Notes under the pieces: model-generated
The model's input: the letters and a program-made list of their open reading frames with translations, nothing else
The model's database searches: none
Told to the model about the DNA's origin: nothing
Program-made: the position numbers and the translations under genes
Source of the DNA: Polyangiaceae bacterium
GTDB lineage: Bacteria > Myxococcota_A > Polyangia > Polyangiales > Polyangiaceae
Direction of reading: 5' to 3'
Assembly (NCBI GenBank): GCA_015075635.1
Contig: JABTUA010000002.1
Coordinates: 1,240,001-1,304,000, forward strand
DNA length: 64,000 nucleotides
Shown here: in pieces, positions 59,725 to 64,000 of the stretch
Layout of the letters: every line of letters begins with the position of its first letter
Numbering within the stretch: the first letter of the stretch is position 1

Positions 59725-60622
59725 CCCGGTCTCGCGCCGCGTGGCGCTCAAGGTCGTGGGCGCGACCCTCGGCACGGCGGCCTTCGCCCAGGCGCTCTCG
59801 CCTCTCGCGGAGCTCCGGCACACCACCAGCGTCGCCGAGTTCCTGCAGAAGCACTACCGCGAGCTCAGCGCGACGGAGCTCGAGCAGATCCTGCGGCGGC
59901 TCGAGCAGGAGACGGAGCAGCGCTACGGCAAGAAGGTCAGCATCAAGGACGTGCGCCCGGAGGAGGGCGTCGAGTTCGCCTACGCGCTGAACCTCTCGGT
60001 CTGCGTCGGTTGCCGCAAGTGCGCCGAGGCCTGCCACAAGGAGAACAACCACGACCGGAGCACCAACAACTCCTACATCCGCGTGCTGGAGATGGAGCAG
60101 GGCAGCTTCGACATGGAGAAGGCCAAGGTCGACTACGACCACGCCGTGCCCGCGCCCGGGAAGTACTACCTGCCGGTTCAGTGCCAGCAGTGCGACAACG
60201 CGCCCTGCGTGAAGGTCTGCCCGGTGCAGGCGACCTGGAAGGAGAAGGACGGCATCGTCGTCGTCGACTACAACTGGTGCATCGGCTGCCGCTACTGCGA
60301 GGCCGCGTGCCCGTACCACGCGCGGCGCTTCAACTGGTCGAAGCCCGAGGTGCCCGCGGATCAGATCAACCCGGACCAGGCCTACCTCTCCAACCGCATC
60401 CGGCCCCAGGGCGTGGTCGAGAAGTGCCACTTCTGCCTGCACCGTACCCGCGAGGGCCGTCTGCCGGCCTGCCTCGAGGCGTGCCCGACCGGCGCGCGCG
60501 TGTTCGGCAACCTGCTCGACCCTGACAGCGAGATCCGCTGGGTGCTCCAGAACAAGCGCGTCTACGTGCTCAAGGAGGAGCTCGGGACGAAGCCGAGGTT
60601 CTTCTACTACTTCGACAAGTGA
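59717..60622 (+). CDS. 4Fe-4S ferredoxin-type subunit (NrfC/DmsB-like)
   Basis: The 301-residue protein has a twin-arginine-like N-terminus (VSRRVALKVVGATLGTAAFA) and four cluster motifs: CVGCRKCAEACH, CQQCDNAPCVKVCP, CIGCRYCEAACP and CHFCLHR...CLEACP. Subunits of this kind pass electrons between an NrfD-type membrane protein and a periplasmic partner. It overlaps the NrfD gene (GTGA). Confidence 0.92.
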   Translation: MANPVSRRVALKVVGATLGTAAFAQALSPLAELRHTTSVAEFLQKHYRELSATELEQILRRLEQETEQRYGKKVSIKDVRPEEGVEFAYALNLSVCVGCRKCAEACHKENNHDRSTNNSYIRVLEMEQGSFDMEKAKVDYDHAVPAPGKYYLPVQCQQCDNAPCVKVCPVQATWKEKDGIVVVDYNWCIGCRYCEAACPYHARRFNWSKPEVPADQINPDQAYLSNRIRPQGVVEKCHFCLHRTREGRLPACLEACPTGARVFGNLLDPDSEIRWVLQNKRVYVLKEELGTKPRFFYYFDK

Positions 60623-61917
60623 CCATGACCAAGGACACCCATCTCGTCACCTATCCACGCTTCCTGTGGACGGCTCTGAAGATGAGCACCGACGGGACTT
60701 GGCGCTTCTACACCTGGATGTTCGCGCTCACTGCGGTGGCGCTGGTCGGCGCCAACACCTGGGCCCACCAGGTGGTGCAAGGCATGTCGCTCACGGGCAT
60801 GACGGACCACGTCTCGTGGGGCCTGTACATCGCCAACTTCACCTTCGGCGTGGGGCTGGCCGCCGGCGCCGTGATGATGGTGATCCCGGCGTACCTCTAC
60901 GACGACCATGAGATGCACGACGTGGTCTTGATCGGCGAGCTCCTGAGCATCGCGGCGATCATCGTGTGCCTGGCCTTCGTGACCGTGGACATGGGCCGGC
61001 CGGATCGCTTCTGGCACATCGTGCCCGGGATCGGCCGCTTCAACTGGCCCATCTCCATGCTCACCTGGGACGTGATCGTGCTGGGCGGCTACCTGCTGAT
61101 CAACCTACACATCGCCGGCTACCTCACCTACATGCGCTTCCTGGGGCGCCGCCCCGCCAAGCGCTGGTACCTGCCGTTCGTGTTCGTGAGCATCGCCTGG
61201 GCGGTGTCCATCCACACCGTGACGGCGTTCCTCTACAGCGGCCTCGGCGGGCGCCCGACGTGGAACTCGGCGCTGCTCGCTCCGCGCTTCATCGCCTCGG
61301 CGTTCGTCACCGGACCGGCCTTCGTGATCTTGTTGCTCCAGCTCCTGCGTCGGGCCGCGGATCTCCAGATCGGCGACGGCCCGATCCACACGCTCCGGTC
61401 CATCCTGCGGGTGACCGTGCTGGTGAACCTGTTCATGCTCGCCTCGGAGCTGTTCACGGCCTTCTACTCGGGAGGCGCCCACGCCGCGTCGGCGAAGTAC
61501 CTGTTCTTCGGCCTGCACGACAAGGCGGCGCTGGTGCCGTGGATCTGGTCCGCCATCGCGCTCAACTTGGTGTCCGCGGTGCTGCTGCTCGCGCCGAACA
61601 AGCAGCAGACCATCTGGATGCTCGACGCCGCCTGCCTGGCCGCGTTCACCGGCGTCTGGATCGAGAAGGGCATGGGGCTCATCGTCCCCGGCTTCGTGCC
61701 GAGCACGCTCCACGAGCTGGTGGAGTATTTGCCCACCTTGGCAGAATGGAAGATCGCCGCCGGCATCTGGGCCTTCGGCCTGATGGTGCTGACCGTGGGC
61801 GTGAAGGTGTGCCTGCCCGTGTTGCGCGGGGAGCTGTCGCCCGCGAGCCTGCGGCGCCCGGCCGGCGCGGAGCCCGAGCGCCCCGCGCCGAAGGGCGAAG
61901 AAGCGATCGCCGAGTGA
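60619..61917 (+). CDS. NrfD/PsrC family membrane quinol-interacting subunit
   Basis: GTG 60619 (or ATG 60625) gives 432 residues with about ten transmembrane helices: VSWGLYIANFTFGVGLAAGA, ELLSIAAIIVCLAFVTVDMG, RPDRFWHIVP, RFNWPISMLTWDVIVLGGYL, SIAWAVSIHTVTAFLYSG. NrfD-type proteins exchange electrons with the quinone pool. With the Fe-S and cytochrome genes it probably feeds NapAB in place of NapC. Confidence 0.93.
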   Translation: MTMTKDTHLVTYPRFLWTALKMSTDGTWRFYTWMFALTAVALVGANTWAHQVVQGMSLTGMTDHVSWGLYIANFTFGVGLAAGAVMMVIPAYLYDDHEMHDVVLIGELLSIAAIIVCLAFVTVDMGRPDRFWHIVPGIGRFNWPISMLTWDVIVLGGYLLINLHIAGYLTYMRFLGRRPAKRWYLPFVFVSIAWAVSIHTVTAFLYSGLGGRPTWNSALLAPRFIASAFVTGPAFVILLLQLLRRAADLQIGDGPIHTLRSILRVTVLVNLFMLASELFTAFYSGGAHAASAKYLFFGLHDKAALVPWIWSAIALNLVSAVLLLAPNKQQTIWMLDAACLAAFTGVWIEKGMGLIVPGFVPSTLHELVEYLPTLAEWKIAAGIWAFGLMVLTVGVKVCLPVLRGELSPASLRRPAGAEPERPAPKGEEAIAE

Positions 61918-61920
61918 GCG

Positions 61921-62193
61921 TCAGCCGGTCGGGAAGCCAGAGCACTTCGACTTGCACTGCGGGAAGCCGAAGACGTCGAGCTTTGCCTCGCAGCTCGCCT
62001 TGACGTTTCCACCGGCGCTGACGGTCGCCGCGCACTCGGTCTGACAGTCGTCGCCGTTACCGCCTTCCGCGACGACGCAAGCGCAGACGTTGTTGCAGCT
62101 CGCGCTCGTCCCACCGCCATCGTCGTCGTTACCGCCACAAGCGGCGAGGGAGACAGTGAACGTCGCGAGGACCAGGGCCAGAAGCCGTTTCAT
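61921..62193 (-). CDS. small Cys-rich lipoprotein
   Basis: The 90-residue product has signal LALVLATFTVSLAACGG, an Asp/Gly-rich spacer, and a short domain with ten Cys (CNNVCACVVAEGG, CQTECAATVSAGG, CKSKCSGFPTG), probably disulfide-bonded. No family is recognised. It is convergent with the NrfD operon, 3 bp away. Confidence 0.7.
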   Translation of the reverse strand: MKRLLALVLATFTVSLAACGGNDDDGGGTSASCNNVCACVVAEGGNGDDCQTECAATVSAGGNVKASCEAKLDVFGFPQCKSKCSGFPTG

Positions 62194-62249
62194 CGAGCAC
62201 CTCCGCCCGAGACCTTATCAGGATCTCGCGCATGCGATAACGTGCCGGC

Positions 62250-62713
62250 ATGCTCGGTCGCTTGGTCACGTTGGCGCTTCTACCGCTCCTGGTTCAGGCA
62301 GCGGCGGCGCGACGACCGGCGGCAGCGGCGGCGCTGCCACGGGCGGCAGCGGCGCGACCGGTGGCACCACCAGCTCGAGCTGCGCCAACGTGAAGTGCGG
62401 CAGTTGCGGGCAGTGCAAGCTGGTGGGCGGCGTCGCGACCTGCGAGTGCCCGAAGGACTACCAGCTGGTCGGCGGCGAGTGCAAGCTGGCCATCGACCCT
62501 TGCGCGAGCGCAGACTGTGCGGCCGACGAGGCCTGTGTTCCCGAAGCGCACTGCCAGGCTCTCGGCGCTTGCGTGAAGAAGTGCGACTGCAGCAACTGCG
62601 GGAACTGCGACGGCGACAACAGCGACGGCAAGTGGAACGACTGGCAGGAGTACTGCGGCAACCCGAACCAGTCGCCGGCCACCAAGGCCTGCAACAGCTG
62701 CTTGAGCCTGTGA
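62250..62713 (+). pseudogene. Cys-rich lipoprotein gene with a signal/body frame break
   Basis: ATG 62250 gives a plausible signal (MLGRLVTLALLPLLV), but the linker and Cys-rich body (SSSCANVKCGSCGQCKLVGG ... KACNSCLSL) are in a different frame from about 62290. The lipobox Cys expected between them is absent. A small deletion or an indel seems to have joined or broken the gene. The body frame ends at 62713. Confidence 0.5.
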
Positions 62714-63310
62714 CTAGCAGCCGCCTGCTGGTGCAAGCCCGCCGCTGCCACCGTTGACGCATGCCGGAGCCCGCGGCCCAGCCGCCGCCGCCGCCGCTCG
62801 AGCTGCCGCCATTGCCGCTGCCGCTGGCTCCGCCGTTGCTCGCCCCACCGCCGCCGGTGCTCGAGCAACCGCCGGCACCGCCGCCACCGCTCGGAGGCGG
62901 CGGCGCCGCGCCGCAGGTGTGCCGGCCGCCTGCATCTTGCCCGCTTGCGCGATCGGATCCCGACTCGGGCGGAAGAACTGGTAGACGCCGCGGATCACGC
63001 CGGCAGCCTTCGCCCCCTGCCAGTTCGCCTGGAACATACCGTCGGGGTAGTTGAGCCCGTCGCTGGCACGGATGAACGCGAAGTCGTAGCCGGCACCCTT
63101 CACCTTGGTCCAGTCGATGGTCGCCTGCCACTTCGAGACGTCCACGCCTTTGACCAGCGTGCCCGACTTGGGACACACGTTGACCAGCGCCTCCCCCGTG
63201 CTGTCCAGGCACGCGCTGTCCGTGCCTGCACAGCCGACGAACGAGAGGCTGGAGGCGAGCAGCCCAACCGAGAGGGCCGCCAGCACCGAGACGACCCGAG
63301 AGCTGCCCAT
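62714..63310 (-). CDS. truncated GH25 lysozyme-like lipoprotein
   Basis: A signal (VGLLASSLSFVGCAG) is followed by the first ~85 residues of a glycoside hydrolase 25 domain: VKGVDVSKWQATIDWTKVKG, AGYDFAFIRASDGLNYPDG, AGVIRGVYQFFRPSRDP. The first catalytic Asp (VDVSKW) is present, but the DxE active-site strand and the rest of the ~190-residue barrel are missing. The remaining residues are low-complexity Ala/Arg in this frame. In another frame they read as a Gly/Ser linker (GGASGSGNGGSSSGGGGGW), suggesting a frameshift after residue ~120. It may be inactive. Confidence 0.65.
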   Translation of the reverse strand: MGSSRVVSVLAALSVGLLASSLSFVGCAGTDSACLDSTGEALVNVCPKSGTLVKGVDVSKWQATIDWTKVKGAGYDFAFIRASDGLNYPDGMFQANWQGAKAAGVIRGVYQFFRPSRDPIAQAGKMQAAGTPAARRRRLRAVAAVPAVARAPAAVGRATAEPAAAAMAAARAAAAAAGPRAPACVNGGSGGLAPAGGC

Positions 63311-63366
63311 GGGCGGGTGATACCAGCTCCGATGACACGCGGAGCCTCCCGAGTTAGCCGGACGCC

Positions 63367-64000
63367 ATGTCCAAGCGGTGGAGGATCGGGGTCGGGGTCG
63401 TGTGTGCCCTCGGGTGCCTGGGCGGGGCGTTTCACTTCGTGTACGGCGGCGGCGAGCTGGAGAGCGCGGGGACCGTGAACCCCAAGCGCCCGCCGCCGGA
63501 GAGCGTTCAGAGCCGGCGTGAGGCCGAGCGCGTGACCGGCGAGCGCTCGCAGATCTTGTTCGGCGATCTCCACGTCCACACCACGTTCTCCGCCGACGCT
63601 TTCATGCGCAGCTTGCCGCTGCTCGGCGGAGAGGGAGCACACCCGCCGGCGGACGCCTGCGACTTCGCCCGCTTCTGCTCGCAGCTCGACTTCTTCGCCA
63701 TCACGGACCACGCCGAGGGGCTGACGCCGCGGCAGTGGGCCGAGACGAAGGAGTCGGTCCGGCAATGCAACGCGGTGGCCGGGGATCCGGCGAACCCCGA
63801 CGTGGTCGCGTACACCGGCTGGGAGTGGTCGCAGGTCGGGACCACACCGAAGGAGCATTACGGCCACAAGAACGTGATCTTCCGCGAGACGGCCGAGGCC
63901 GCGCTGCCGGCGCGCCCCATCGGCGCTGGCGGCACCGTGGCGGCCGCGATGCGCAACGCCGCTCGCATGGGCGGCGGCTCCGAGCTGGATCGCCTGCTGG
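63367..64000 (+). CDS. DUF3604 (PHP-like) protein, 3' partial
   Basis: ATG 63367 is open to the window end (211 codons visible). A membrane anchor or signal (GVGVVCALGCLGGAFHFVYG) is followed by the DUF3604 pattern: ILFGDLHVHTTFSADAF (PHP-type metal-binding HxH), LDFFAITDHAEGLTPRQW, VAYTGWEWSQVGTTPKEHYG and HKNVIF. The family is predicted to be metal-dependent phosphoesterases. Confidence 0.9.
   Translation, partial: MSKRWRIGVGVVCALGCLGGAFHFVYGGGELESAGTVNPKRPPPESVQSRREAERVTGERSQILFGDLHVHTTFSADAFMRSLPLLGGEGAHPPADACDFARFCSQLDFFAITDHAEGLTPRQWAETKESVRQCNAVAGDPANPDVVAYTGWEWSQVGTTPKEHYGHKNVIFRETAEAALPARPIGAGGTVAAAMRNAARMGGGSELDRLL

Overview
High-GC DNA with many Ser/Thr kinases, very short lipoprotein signal peptides followed by Gly/Ser-rich linkers, FG-GAP/VCBS and RCC1 propellers, an IgGFc-binding-like protein and giant YD-repeat (RHS) proteins. 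Together these point to Myxococcota, probably a Polyangiales/Sorangium-like organism; this is inferred from gene style only.

Layout. 1-14.7 kb: 3' part of a Ser/Thr kinase, two lipoproteins, a Uma2-type nuclease, a coupled metalloprotease/FGE-like lipoprotein pair, a TetR-MFP-RND efflux operon and an MFS transporter. 14.7-36.96 kb: an accessory island bounded by two copies of the last 227 bp of the MFS gene (14506-14732 and 36734-36960, same orientation, about 96% identical). The island carries one full RHS gene (31.6 to 22.9 kb, minus strand) with a teneurin-like domain order. It is followed by a chain of orphan RHS 3' modules, each with its own C-terminal tip and its own downstream partner gene, mostly joined by 1-4 bp stop/start overlaps. 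Also in the island are an intact IS66-family element, two degraded group II introns, the 3' stub of a third intron, a DUF559 gene and several families of short repeats.

The most unusual feature is a ~175-bp foldback repeat present four times (A-D). Copies B, C and D each sit exactly where a partial 3' gene copy begins, in the same orientation as that gene: two RHS orphans and the duplicated MFS 3' end. Copy A precedes a third RHS remnant but is itself interrupted. Copy D is split by group II intron 2, and its halves rejoin to about the length of the intact copies. The repeat therefore looks linked to the creation or exchange of 3' gene ends.

37-64 kb is ordinary chromosome: a PIN/antitoxin pair, a pirin, an oxyanion porin facing an XRE-cupin regulator and a sulfate ABC transporter operon (DUF2325-sbp-cysT-cysW-cysA) that ends in a 55-residue stub of cysK, several secreted lipoproteins, a second Ser/Thr kinase, and a periplasmic nitrate reductase cluster (napD-napA-napB plus a second NapD). 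The nap cluster diverges from a tetraheme cytochrome/Fe-S/NrfD module that probably replaces NapC or NapGH as quinol oxidase. The window ends in the 5' part of a DUF3604 gene.
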